Source: Nostoc sp. LPT
GTDB lineage: Bacteria; Cyanobacteriota; Cyanobacteriia; Cyanobacteriales; Nostocaceae
DNA length: 64,000 bases
NCBI RefSeq assembly: GCF_017115165.1
Contig: NZ_JABXKF010000135.1
Coordinates: 1-64,000, forward strand
Direction of reading: 5' to 3'
Shown piece by piece: positions 1 through 7,903 of the stretch; within the stretch, counting starts at the first letter, position 1; each line of letters begins with the position of its first letter. The translations under genes were made by a program, and so were the position numbers. The notes under the pieces are model-generated. The model made no database searches. It saw only the letters and a program-made list of their open reading frames with translations, and was not told the DNA's origin.

Positions 1-1
1 C

Positions 2-529
2 CTACCTTAATGGATTATTGTCGGTTTGAGGCACTTCAAAAACTGAGATGCTCCCCAACGGTACTCCCTTGACTCCTCCAGAGCTATTGATTTGATTTTG
101 GGCTTGGGCTATCCCACGTAAAATTTCTAAGGAGGCATTGGGGTCAGTGCCAAATGGTACAGAGGCCACGATGGTGTAGCTCTTGGAAGAACCGATGCGG
201 GCATTGTTAAGAAAAATTAATGCTTCTGGATCGTTACGGTTGAGTTTTAGGGCAGCTGTGAAATTGGCGATCGCCTTATCATAACTTTTAGCTGCGATCG
301 CCTGTACTCCTTCTTTTTTTACTGGAGAAATGTCACCCGGAGTAAAAGATTTTTCTCCAAAACTAATGCGGTCTTGCAAGGATGAATTGTTGCCTGGTTG
401 TTGATTTTGAATGTTGGTATTACCAATTTTGACCCCATTGTTAGTAAACCACCAAAAACCACCGCCAACTATTCCAACTGTCAGCAGCAGGGCCAAAGCT
501 AAAATTGTGGTTTCATTTTTTTGTGACAT
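2..529 (-). CDS. Short membrane-anchored TPR / periplasmic-binding-like protein, apparently truncated
   Basis: The 175-residue product has an N-terminal membrane anchor or signal (about residues 8-28), a Gln/Asn-rich linker, one TPR-like helix pair (about 75-110), then the first strand and helix of a type-1 periplasmic ligand-binding fold (from about residue 117). That fold normally runs some 300 residues further, but here a TAG stop (revcomp of 2-4) ends the frame right after an NNP motif that should continue into the domain. Either the gene is frameshifted here or the rest lies left of the window in another frame. It lies downstream of, and on the same strand as, the Ser/Thr kinase and a mini-paralogue of its own N-terminus. 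Family assignment is inference; the early stop is seen directly. Confidence 0.5.
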   Translation of the reverse strand: MSQKNETTILALALLLTVGIVGGGFWWFTNNGVKIGNTNIQNQQPGNNSSLQDRISFGEKSFTPGDISPVKKEGVQAIAAKSYDKAIANFTAALKLNRNDPEALIFLNNARIGSSKSYTIVASVPFGTDPNASLEILRGIAQAQNQINSSGGVKGVPLGSISVFEVPQTDNNPLR

Positions 530-635
530 AAATAAGTTTCAATAAAGTAAAAATATTTATTATGAAGAATTTAGAACTCAAAAGTCAGTATGAATTCTGT
601 ACACTGGGTGGTGAATATTGGTTTAAAACCGTACT

Positions 636-673
636 TCTCTACGAGACGCTACCGCGAACGTCTCGCTACACGC
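636..673. repeat. Interspersed Nostoc-type palindromic repeat
   Basis: A degenerate inverted repeat built on ACGAGACG / CGTCTCG. A related unit occurs at 2298-2324 (CTCTACGAGATGCTACGCGA). These short GC-rich palindromes are typical filler between genes in Nostocales. Confidence 0.6.
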
Positions 674-700
674 TTTCGCCCACCAAGGGCGAAACTATTA

Positions 701-823
701 TTAAGTATACGTTCCGTTTAATTGCGGCCACCGTTTCATAAGAAACCATAGACCACCAAAGATTACACCAATAGTGATGACAACGGCTAAAAAAAGACTA
801 AGTGTTTCGTTTTTCTGAAACAT
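701..823 (-). CDS. 40-residue mini-paralogue of the neighbouring gene's N-terminus
   Basis: A short frame with ATG at 823 and TAA at 701-703. It begins MFQKNET followed by one hydrophobic segment and a basic stretch. The neighbouring protein begins MSQKNET followed by a very similar hydrophobic segment, so this looks like a duplicated N-terminal anchor that stops at residue 40. It could be a decayed duplicate or a small single-span membrane protein. No convincing ribosome binding site is visible. It sits between the kinase gene and the downstream ligand-binding-like gene on the same strand. Confidence 0.45.
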   Translation of the reverse strand: MFQKNETLSLFLAVVITIGVIFGGLWFLMKRWPQLNGTYT

Positions 824-851
824 TTATGTAGCTGTTAGCACTAGAATTTTT

Positions 852-2255
852 TTAAAGTAAGAGAGATAATAATTTATAAATAAGTCGAAATACAGCGGTT
901 AGTGAAATAGCTACTAAGCCTGCTCCAACTGCTAAAATCACCACTGACGAAAGGTCTTGACCTCCCCGTAAAAAGGGGACAAAAAAAATAATTACAAAAG
1001 TAATTGTGGGAATAATTAATAAATCGAACTTTTCAATCCACCGCCTGGTTTGGGCAAAAATTAGTATACCTAAAATCAGCGCAGAAGTAGTCAAGGTAAC
1101 TATTGGTGATTTTACTAGACTGAAGAGGGCGATCGCGATCAATGCACCCTCAAATCCACTAAATGCCGCCCCACCCAATAATTCCAATGTAGAAAACGCT
1201 GGCTGAGTTGGTGGACGACGGGGAACAACAGGATTAGAACCTTTGGATGGTTGTGGGGGGAGGGTTGCAGAGGGCGAATTAAGTTGTGTAGGGGCTTGAA
1301 CTGCCTGTGAGTTAAGTGCGCGTAGAACCTCCTGGGCTGACTGGAAGCGCTGATTAGCCGCAGGTAGCAGCATCTTGTCTAAAATGTCAGCAAGGTGAGG
1401 GTTGACACTTACTTGGGTTCGCCATTTCCATTGGTTACTATAAGCATCAAATAGTTGAATTGCTTCCTTATTTGTTAACAAGGTAATCAGAGTTACAGCT
1501 AAAGCGTATAAATCTGTAGATGGAAATACTTGCCCCCCAGCCATCTGTTCAGGCGGTGCAAATCCCATAGAATAAATTCCTGTGGAAGAAGCCGCAGAAC
1601 CAAGTGCAGCATTTGTTACTTGCTTGACTGCACCAAAGTCTAGTAAGAAAAGTTTACCATCACGACGACGCATGATGTTTGAAGGTTTAATGTCTCTGTG
1701 GATAATGCCTCTGTCATGGACAAACTCTAGTACCCTCAGAATTCCTTGTAATACCTCTAACACTTGCTGTTCAGAAAATTTCCCCTGTTGAATTAATTCT
1801 TCCTCTAAGGTTTGCCCGTCAATGTATTCTTGCACCAAGTAAAAAAATTGGTCTTGCTCACCTGGTTGCAAGCTATTAACTATCACTGGAAAGAAGGCAA
1901 ACAAGTCAGGAATTCGCTCGTGATCGTTACCAAGCTGTGCTAAAACTTCTGCTTCTCTTTCAAACATTAACTGCGCTTGTTGCAGTTGAGTTAAAGTTAA
2001 ATTTCCCGATGGTTGAAACTGTTTAACCACACATTGACGCATTCCTGGTATTCGGCGATCGCGTGCCAAAAATGCTGCTCCAAACCCGCCCCTTCCCAGG
2101 AGTTTCGTTGGCACGTATCGACCATCTAGCATCAATGGCATACCACAGGTAGTGCAATATTTTTGCTGGGTTGTTTTGAGTGTCGTAACATTATCTAAAT
2201 CGGCAAAATAGTTTTGTGGGCGTGGACAACGTGGACGAGTGCAGTAAACTTCCAT
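852..2255 (-). CDS. Ser/Thr protein kinase with N-terminal zinc ribbon and C-terminal membrane segments
   Basis: A 467-residue Hanks-type kinase. It has a four-Cys zinc-ribbon-like head (Cys5, Cys10, Cys34, Cys37), a glycine loop GRGGFG at 54-59, the ATP lysine in VVKQF (Lys78), a catalytic loop HRDIKPSN at 186-193, DFG at 206-208 and a PPE-type motif near 234. All catalytic residues are present, so it should be active. A Pro-rich linker (about 315-352) leads to four hydrophobic segments (about 360-460), placing the kinase at the membrane with its catalytic domain probably in the cytoplasm. Cyanobacteria carry many such kinases; the substrate is unknown. The ATG at 2255 gives the full zinc ribbon. 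Confidence 0.9.
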   Translation of the reverse strand: MEVYCTRPRCPRPQNYFADLDNVTTLKTTQQKYCTTCGMPLMLDGRYVPTKLLGRGGFGAAFLARDRRIPGMRQCVVKQFQPSGNLTLTQLQQAQLMFEREAEVLAQLGNDHERIPDLFAFFPVIVNSLQPGEQDQFFYLVQEYIDGQTLEEELIQQGKFSEQQVLEVLQGILRVLEFVHDRGIIHRDIKPSNIMRRRDGKLFLLDFGAVKQVTNAALGSAASSTGIYSMGFAPPEQMAGGQVFPSTDLYALAVTLITLLTNKEAIQLFDAYSNQWKWRTQVSVNPHLADILDKMLLPAANQRFQSAQEVLRALNSQAVQAPTQLNSPSATLPPQPSKGSNPVVPRRPPTQPAFSTLELLGGAAFSGFEGALIAIALFSLVKSPIVTLTTSALILGILIFAQTRRWIEKFDLLIIPTITFVIIFFVPFLRGGQDLSSVVILAVGAGLVAISLTAVFRLIYKLLSLLL

Positions 2256-2297
2256 TTTCGTGATTAGTCAAAATAATTCGCAATTGATAATACTCGC

Positions 2298-2324
2298 CTT
2301 CTCTACGAGATGCTACGCGAATGG
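2298..2324. repeat. Interspersed palindromic repeat in the kinase-rbcR gap
   Basis: Second copy of the CTCTACGAGA-type unit, followed by ACGTAATTCGTAATTA heptamer-like repeats. The remainder of 2256-2560 shows no gene; it holds direct AT-rich repeats such as TAATTACGAATTA. Confidence 0.5.
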
Positions 2325-2560
2325 CAAGAAGCAAGCTACGTAATTCGTAATTAGTTCCGGTTACAGAGTAACTAAATTTGTTAATGAGGAATAGGAAACT
2401 TTTTTCCTGATGTCAAACCCTTGGCTTGCCTACAGCACCCTGCACGAACACAATGGGTTAATAATTACGAATTAAGTTAGCGACAGAGGAGCGTCATTAC
2501 GAATTATTTGGTCATTTACAAAAAACAAAGGACAAATGACAAGGGACTAATAACCTGATT

Positions 2561-3574
2561 TTAGTCTTCGCCAGATAAGGTGGGTGTTGCTACCTCCAAT
2601 GTAGTTAACACTAGACTTTTTTGTGTTAATTTTAACACATCTTGATTCCATCCTGGGTTCGCAAACTGGGGCAAGATTTCTTGACTAAAGGCTTCTGCGG
2701 CCTTGGATCTATAGCGATTGGGATTACAAATCAGCCACAGCGTCCGTTTGACGACAACGCCTTCAATGGGAGTACGGTGCAAAACGCCCATTTGTAACTC
2801 TTTAGCGATCGCACTAGTTGAGACAAAGGCAGCCCCTAGACCAGATTGCACAGCATTTTTAATCGCTTCAATGGAATTCAATTCCATTTCAACTTTAAAA
2901 CGTCTGGTATCGATTTCACAGCGTGCTAGCACTTGGTCAATGACTTTGCGGATAGTCGATTGGGAATCTAGGGCAATGAATTGTAATTTATACAGGTCTT
3001 CTTTCTGGATTTTTTCAAGTTTGGTAAAAGGATGAAAGACAGGTATGATCAGCGCTAGCTCGTCCTCAGCGTAAGGAATCACGTCTAAAGATTCTGACAG
3101 TTCACCGGGAATTTCACCGCCGATAATTGCCAGATCGACTTGTCCGTTAGCGACACTCCAAGCAGTCCGCCTGGTAGAGTGGACGTGTAATTGCACTGCC
3201 ACATCTGGATATTTTTGTCGGAACATACCGATCATTCTGGGCAAAAGATAAGTGCCGGTGGTTTGAGAAGCACCGACAATTAAAGTACCACCTTGGAGAT
3301 TTTGTAAATCCTCGATCGCGCGGCAGGTTTCCTGACAGAGACTGAGGATTTTTTCACCGTAGTTTAAGAGTAGATGCCCGGCTTCGGTTAACTGAGCGCG
3401 TCGTCCTCCACGATCGAATAAGGGGACATCGAGTTGCCGTTCGAGATTTTGGACTTGCAAACTGACGGCAGGTTGGGAGACGTAAAGACTATCAGCGGCA
3501 CGCTTGAAGCTTCCTTCTTGGGCGATCGCTTTCAGGATACGTAACTGATCTAAAGTGAAAGGAAGGTCAGACAT
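2561..3574 (-). CDS. rbcR: LysR-type transcriptional regulator, RbcR/Ycf30 type
   Basis: The product has a winged HTH at residues 5-65 ([17 protein letters not shown] recognition region) and a LysR effector-binding domain from about 90. The sequence matches my memory of cyanobacterial RbcR/Ycf30, the activator of Calvin-cycle rbc genes and related to NdhR/CmpR regulators that sense carbon metabolites. An upstream in-frame TTG at 3583 exists, but the ATG at 3574 (MSDLPFTL) fits the family start and is used here. It lies near the NDH-1 genes, as I recall it doing in other Nostocales. Target assignment is inference; the LysR family call is secure. Confidence 0.88.
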   Translation of the reverse strand: MSDLPFTLDQLRILKAIAQEGSFKRAADSLYVSQPAVSLQVQNLERQLDVPLFDRGGRRAQLTEAGHLLLNYGEKILSLCQETCRAIEDLQNLQGGTLIVGASQTTGTYLLPRMIGMFRQKYPDVAVQLHVHSTRRTAWSVANGQVDLAIIGGEIPGELSESLDVIPYAEDELALIIPVFHPFTKLEKIQKEDLYKLQFIALDSQSTIRKVIDQVLARCEIDTRRFKVEMELNSIEAIKNAVQSGLGAAFVSTSAIAKELQMGVLHRTPIEGVVVKRTLWLICNPNRYRSKAAEAFSQEILPQFANPGWNQDVLKLTQKSLVLTTLEVATPTLSGED

Positions 3575-3618
3575 AAGGCTCAACCCACAAACTTTTAAAG
3601 GAGCAGATGCACGTAATA

Positions 3619-3652
3619 AATCCGGTTTGACAGCAATCAGCCGGACATGATT
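3619..3652. repeat. Short relic sharing the GCCGGACATGAT end of the 42 kb MITE
   Basis: The rbcR-Z-ISO gap contains TCCGGTT followed within 20 bases by AGCCGGACATGAT, the same terminal motifs as the element at 42086-42213. It may be an internally deleted copy. Short and therefore uncertain. Confidence 0.35.
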
Positions 3653-3780
3653 TGTTGCATATTAAACTTGAAGGATTGACTCGAAAAAGACAATAGCACA
3701 ACATCTTGACTAAAGTCCCCTTTTGAATACTTTGTGGTATTGGTTGTACTGAATTCAGTTTTCTTTAAATTACTTCACCT

Positions 3781-4503
3781 GTGTATATGCTGCTGATTTC
3801 TTGGTTGACACCCAGTCATTTTGTCATACTAGGGTTACAAATAGTTTTTGCGATCGCTCACAGTGGAGGCGCTGCTTTACGCCCTTGGGCAGAAAAATAT
3901 ATTAGCCCAAGGTTTTATCGCATTCTCTTTGCATTAGTCAGCCTACCGTTGGCTGTGATATTAATTATTTACTTTTTTGGGCACCGCTATGATGGTTTGC
4001 AAATTTGGCAGGTACAAGGGGTGCCAGGAGTGCGAGAATTTGTTTGGCTGCTGTCAGCAATCTCGTTCTTGTTTTTATATCCTGCTACCTTCAATCTACT
4101 AGAAATTGCTGCTATTCAAAAGCCCCAAGTTCATCTCTACGAAACAGGAATTATTCGGATTACCCGTCATCCCCAGATGGTAGGACAAATAATTTGGTGT
4201 GTTGCCCATACTCTCTGGCTGGGTACTACCTTTACCCTTGTGACTTCCATTGGATTGATATTGCATCACTTGTTTGGGGTTTGGCACGGCGATCGCCGTT
4301 TGAGCGATCGTTATGGGGAAGCTTTTGAAATTGCCAGACAGCGGACTTCAATTATTCCCTGTAAAGCAATTATTGACGGGCGTCAATCTCTCAGATGGCA
4401 GGAATTTCTCCGCCCCGCCTATTTGGGAGTTACTATTTTTATAGCTTTGCTTTGGTGGTCGCACCCTCTGTTACTGGAAGCAACTAGTAGGATAGGATGG
4501 TAA
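3781..4503 (+). CDS. NnrU-family membrane protein, homologue of plant 15-cis-zeta-carotene isomerase (Z-ISO)
   Basis: A 240-residue integral membrane protein with about six hydrophobic segments. Conserved blocks match plant Z-ISO very closely as I remember it: AHSGGAALRPWAEK, RYDGLQIWQVQGVPG, YPATFNLLEIAA, RITRHPQMVGQ, HHLFGVWHGDRRL and RTSIIP. Z-ISO is a heme-dependent isomerase acting on the 15-15' cis double bond of tri-cis-zeta-carotene, so this gene probably acts between phytoene desaturase and zeta-carotene desaturase in the thylakoid or plasma membrane. His residues in AHSGG and RHPQ are candidate heme ligands. The start is GTG at 3781; an ATG lies at 3787. General NnrU annotation (denitrification) would be misleading. 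Confidence 0.85.
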   Translation: MYMLLISWLTPSHFVILGLQIVFAIAHSGGAALRPWAEKYISPRFYRILFALVSLPLAVILIIYFFGHRYDGLQIWQVQGVPGVREFVWLLSAISFLFLYPATFNLLEIAAIQKPQVHLYETGIIRITRHPQMVGQIIWCVAHTLWLGTTFTLVTSIGLILHHLFGVWHGDRRLSDRYGEAFEIARQRTSIIPCKAIIDGRQSLRWQEFLRPAYLGVTIFIALLWWSHPLLLEATSRIGW

Positions 4504-4734
4504 CTTTAGACGATCCCTAATGTCAGCAAAAAATCCAAAATAGATGGAAATTTCAGCTTATCAATTGCTCCAAATCAATGTAGGATAAATTCAAACATCT
4601 ATCAGTGGGGGGTGCGTTCAGCCAGCTTGAGATTTTATATTGGTAGTCGTTGGTCAGTTGCCTTTCCTTGAAAAAAAGTGGCGGATTCAGTCAAATCCCC
4701 AGGCAGCCATGGCAATCAGGAGTTAAACATCCAA

Positions 4735-4765
4735 AAAAGCCAACGTGACTACTAAGGTGGCTTTT
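4735..4765 (+). terminator. Hairpin AAAAGCCA...TGGCTTTT
   Basis: An 8-base perfect stem (AAAAGCCA / TGGCTTTT) with a 15-base loop and a terminal T-run. It lies 230 bases after the Z-ISO stop, so it either terminates a long 3' UTR or ends an unannotated small RNA from this gap. Confidence 0.45.
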
Positions 4766-4883
4766 CTGTCAGAGACACATTAACGCCCTCAATTTTTGCC
4801 AATTATTCTGTGTCCTGAATATTTGTGTCCTGAAAGCATCTATCGGCAGTTAGTGACTTGCCAATCCTCCGCTGAAGCAGTAG

Positions 4884-4904
4884 CTGAGTCCTGAGTCCTG
4901 AGTA
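4884..4904. repeat. STRR heptamer run (TGAGTCC)
   Basis: Tandem TGAGTCC units. A related run in the opposite sense (ACTCAGGACTCAGGACTCAG) lies at 5531-5559 after the thioredoxin gene. STRR heptamers are characteristic of heterocystous cyanobacteria. Confidence 0.75.
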
Positions 4905-5113
4905 AAAGCAAGTAACTTAGTATTCACAGCTTGGCAATTAGTCCCAATCCCCGCTTTAACTCTAAAAGAAAAATAAACGAGTTCCTCATTCAATCCGCTA
5001 ACTTTAGTTATGGACTTCTACTCAGCAACCAGAACTCGGACTCAGTACTACTCAATTCAGTACTGATAGCTAGTTTGATATAAAAATAAAAACCTTATAA
5101 TCCAAGAGGCGTC

Positions 5114-5500
5114 ATGGTGTTGTCGGTTAGTGAGCGGACATTTACTGAAGAAGTTTTAGAATCTCCTATTCCTGTTTTAGTTAACTTTGAAGCACCTTGG
5201 TGTGGCTTGTGTCGAGTTATTCACCCACTATTGTTGCAATTTCAAGCCCAGTGCGGGGATGAAATTAAATTAGTCGGGGTTAACGCCGATCAAAATTTTA
5301 AATTGTCTACTACCTATAGGCTAAAATCACTACCCACTTTACTATTGATTGAAAATGGCACCATTCGCCATCGCTTGGAATGCTTTCGCGGCAGAGAAGA
5401 TTTACGTCTAGCTTTAGAAGAGATTAAAGCCAGCTACAGCAATTACCCCAAAATCTACAAAAGTTCAAAAACAGTGGATTTAGAGTGTCGGTCAGCCTGA
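5114..5500 (+). CDS. trxC: Thioredoxin-like protein with WCGLC active site
   Basis: A 128-residue thioredoxin fold. The redox motif is WCGLC (residues 29-33) instead of the canonical WCGPC, and the cis-proline is in SLPTL. A charged, flexible C-terminal tail of about 20 residues follows the fold. The Gly-Leu dipeptide is, as I recall, the hallmark of the cyanobacterial C-type thioredoxin, which is a poor general disulfide reductase. It is followed by a strong terminator, so it is probably monocistronic. The family call is secure; the trxC symbol depends on the active-site variant. Confidence 0.8.
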   Translation: MVLSVSERTFTEEVLESPIPVLVNFEAPWCGLCRVIHPLLLQFQAQCGDEIKLVGVNADQNFKLSTTYRLKSLPTLLLIENGTIRHRLECFRGREDLRLALEEIKASYSNYPKIYKSSKTVDLECRSA

Positions 5501-5593
5501 AAAGATTACCCAGTCGTGAGTAATAATTAAACTCAGGACTCAGGACTCAGAACTCAGAGCTATTCTCGACAAATCTAAAGCCATGCTTAATAC

Positions 5594-5625
5594 CCCACCC
5601 AATCAGCCTTGGGTGGGTTATTTTA
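5594..5625 (+). terminator. Rho-independent terminator after the thioredoxin gene
   Basis: CCCACCCAA / TTGGGTGGG stem with a 6-base loop followed by TTATTTTA. Confidence 0.75.
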
Positions 5626-5699
5626 TCCTAAAGGGTGTGTGTCACAATTATTAACAGTTTCGACACGCTAATCAAGAATTCTAAAAGTAGGCGTCAGTG

Positions 5700-7802
5700 A
5701 TGGAAGTAATCTATCAGTATGCCTGGCTGATTCCGGTGTTCCCTCTTTTTGGGGCGATGCTGGTCGGTCTAGGGTTAATCTCGTTGAATCAGGTGACAAA
5801 CCGCCTACGGCAGCTTAACGCTGTGGTGATTATCTCCATGATGGCAGCAGCTATGGGGCTGTCGTTTGCCTTGTTGTGGAGTCAAATTCAAGGACACGCG
5901 CCTTATCTCCGTACCTTTGAGTGGGCGGCAGCAGGTAATTTTCACCTGAGCATGGGCTACACTATTGACCACCTGACAGCCCTAATGCTGGTGATTGTCA
6001 CAACGGTAGCCTGCTTAGTCATGGTTTACACCGATGGCTACATGGCTCACGATCCCGGTTATGTGAGGTTTTACGCCTATCTAAGTTTGTTTGGCTCTTC
6101 AATGTTAGGTCTGGTGATCAGCCCCAACCTAGTACAGATTTATATCTTCTGGGAACTTGTGGGGATGTGTTCTTACTTGCTGGTCGGCTTTTGGTACGAT
6201 CGCAAGTCAGCAGCCGATGCCGCGCAAAAAGCATTTGTTACCAACCGCGTAGGCGACTTTGGTCTATTACTCGGTATTTTGGGGCTGTTCTGGGCAACAG
6301 GAAGCTTTGATTTTAATATCATGGGCGATCGCCTCGCCCAACTCGTAGAATCAGGTTCTATCAGCAATTTTCTCGCTGTCCTGTTTGCGATTTTAGTTTT
6401 CTTAGGGCCAGTAGCGAAATCAGCCCAATTCCCCCTCCATGTCTGGCTACCAGACGCAATGGAAGGCCCCACCCCCATTTCTGCCTTGATTCACGCAGCA
6501 ACGATGGTGGCGGCGGGTGTTTTCCTGATTGCCCGGATGTACCCAGTATTTGAAGACGTTCCAGCCGCAATGAATGTCATTGCCTTTACTGGGGCGTTTA
6601 CGGCGTTCTTGGGGGCAACCATTGCCATTACCCAAAATGACATCAAAAAGGGCTTGGCTTACTCCACCATTTCCCAACTCGGTTACATGGTGATGGCAAT
6701 GGGAATAGGTTCCTACAGTGCGGGACTATTTCACCTGATGACCCATGCCTATTTCAAGGCGATGCTGTTCTTGGGTTCAGGTTCAGTAATTCATGGTATG
6801 GAAGGTGTGGTTGGACATGACCCTGCCTTAGCCCAAGATATGCGCTTGATGGGCGGACTGCGAAAGTATATGCCCGTCACAGCAACTACCTTTTTGATTG
6901 GTTGCTTGGCAATTTCTGGTATTCCGCCCTTTGCTGGTTTCTGGTCAAAAGATGAAATTCTAGGGAAGGCTTTTGAGGCGAACCCACTCCTCTGGTTTAT
7001 CGGGTGGCTAACTGCCGGGATTACTGCTTTCTATATGTTTAGAATGTATTTTTCGACATTTGAAGGTAAATTCCGGGGTACTGACGAGAAAATCAAGGAA
7101 AAACTCAAGAAGGCAGCCACAATTGTTCTGGAGTTAGAGTCAGAAGAACTAGCCCCGAATTTTGGGCCTGGGGCAATGAAAAAAGGAGAATTGGCGGCAA
7201 CTGGTGCACACCATGACTCCCATGATCATGACTCCCACGGGCATCACAGCGACTCTCCTCACGAATCGCCGTGGACAATGACTCTGCCATTAGTATTTTT
7301 GGCTGTGCCTTCGATTTTCATTGGTTTAGTGGGAACTCCCTACGCCAATTATTTTGAAGAGTTTATCTTTCCTCCTAACGAAATCACCGAAGTTCTAGAA
7401 AAGGCTTCCGAGTTCAATCCGACGGAATTCTACATTATGGCGGGTGCCTCAGTGGGAATTTCCTTGGTTGCGATTACCTTAGCTTCGCTGATGTATTTGC
7501 GCCGTAAGATTGACCCGGCTGCGATCGCTGCTAAAATCCAACCACTTTACGAGTTATCCCTCAATAAGTGGTACTTTGATGACATTTACCATCGGGTTTT
7601 TGTCCTCGGCTTGCGTCGCCTAGCTAGACAAGTTATGGAAGTTGACTTCCGCGTTGTCGATGGTGCTGTTAACCTCACAGGCTTTTTCACCCTTGTCAGC
7701 GGTGAAGGTCTGAAGTACCTAGAAAACGGTCGCGCTCAATTCTATGCCTTGATTGTGTTTGGGGCGGTTTTGGGTTTAGTGATTGTCTTTGGTGTTACCT
7801 GA
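5700..7802 (+). CDS. ndhF: NAD(P)H-quinone oxidoreductase (NDH-1) subunit 5, NdhF
   Basis: A 700-residue proton-pumping subunit of the photosynthetic NDH-1 complex, homologous to NuoL/ND5, acting in cyclic electron flow and respiration at the thylakoid membrane. Some 14-16 hydrophobic helices are visible, with the antiporter-like core motifs KSAQFPLHVWLPDAMEGPTP and LIHAATMVAAGV and the terminal lateral helix. A His/Asp-rich loop (about residues 500-525, with repeated HDSHDHDSHGHH) is a variable stromal loop. GTG at 5697 is also in frame; ATG at 5700 is preferred. It is usually directly followed by ndhD1, but here ndhD lies 3.9 kb away beyond two accessory genes. It is likely the NdhF1 paralogue of NDH-1L. 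Confidence 0.95.
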   Translation: MEVIYQYAWLIPVFPLFGAMLVGLGLISLNQVTNRLRQLNAVVIISMMAAAMGLSFALLWSQIQGHAPYLRTFEWAAAGNFHLSMGYTIDHLTALMLVIVTTVACLVMVYTDGYMAHDPGYVRFYAYLSLFGSSMLGLVISPNLVQIYIFWELVGMCSYLLVGFWYDRKSAADAAQKAFVTNRVGDFGLLLGILGLFWATGSFDFNIMGDRLAQLVESGSISNFLAVLFAILVFLGPVAKSAQFPLHVWLPDAMEGPTPISALIHAATMVAAGVFLIARMYPVFEDVPAAMNVIAFTGAFTAFLGATIAITQNDIKKGLAYSTISQLGYMVMAMGIGSYSAGLFHLMTHAYFKAMLFLGSGSVIHGMEGVVGHDPALAQDMRLMGGLRKYMPVTATTFLIGCLAISGIPPFAGFWSKDEILGKAFEANPLLWFIGWLTAGITAFYMFRMYFSTFEGKFRGTDEKIKEKLKKAATIVLELESEELAPNFGPGAMKKGELAATGAHHDSHDHDSHGHHSDSPHESPWTMTLPLVFLAVPSIFIGLVGTPYANYFEEFIFPPNEITEVLEKASEFNPTEFYIMAGASVGISLVAITLASLMYLRRKIDPAAIAAKIQPLYELSLNKWYFDDIYHRVFVLGLRRLARQVMEVDFRVVDGAVNLTGFFTLVSGEGLKYLENGRAQFYALIVFGAVLGLVIVFGVT

Positions 7803-7813
7803 TTTTCATAGAA

Positions 7814-7841
7814 GCAAAGGGGCGGTTGTCTGCCCCTTTGC
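7814..7841 (+). terminator. Strong hairpin after ndhF
   Basis: GCAAAGGGGC / GCCCCTTTGC stem of 10 pairs with an 8-base loop, just after the ndhF stop. No clean T-run follows, so it may act as a 3' end stabiliser or a bidirectional terminator with the convergent channel gene. Confidence 0.55.
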
Positions 7842-7903
7842 CTCTACATTGCTCAAGTCTCTAATTTCAGGAATAACATAATAGGCTTCTCTAACAAATT
7901 GCT

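Larger units (their letters stand above)
4504..5113. other. Intergenic region with hairpin and heptamer repeats
   Basis: No convincing protein gene in 610 bases. It holds a hairpin with a T-run (4735-4765), a TGAGTCC heptamer STRR run (4884-4904) and an AT-rich stretch directly upstream of the thioredoxin gene that may carry its promoter. A small RNA ending at the hairpin is possible but unproven. Confidence 0.5.
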
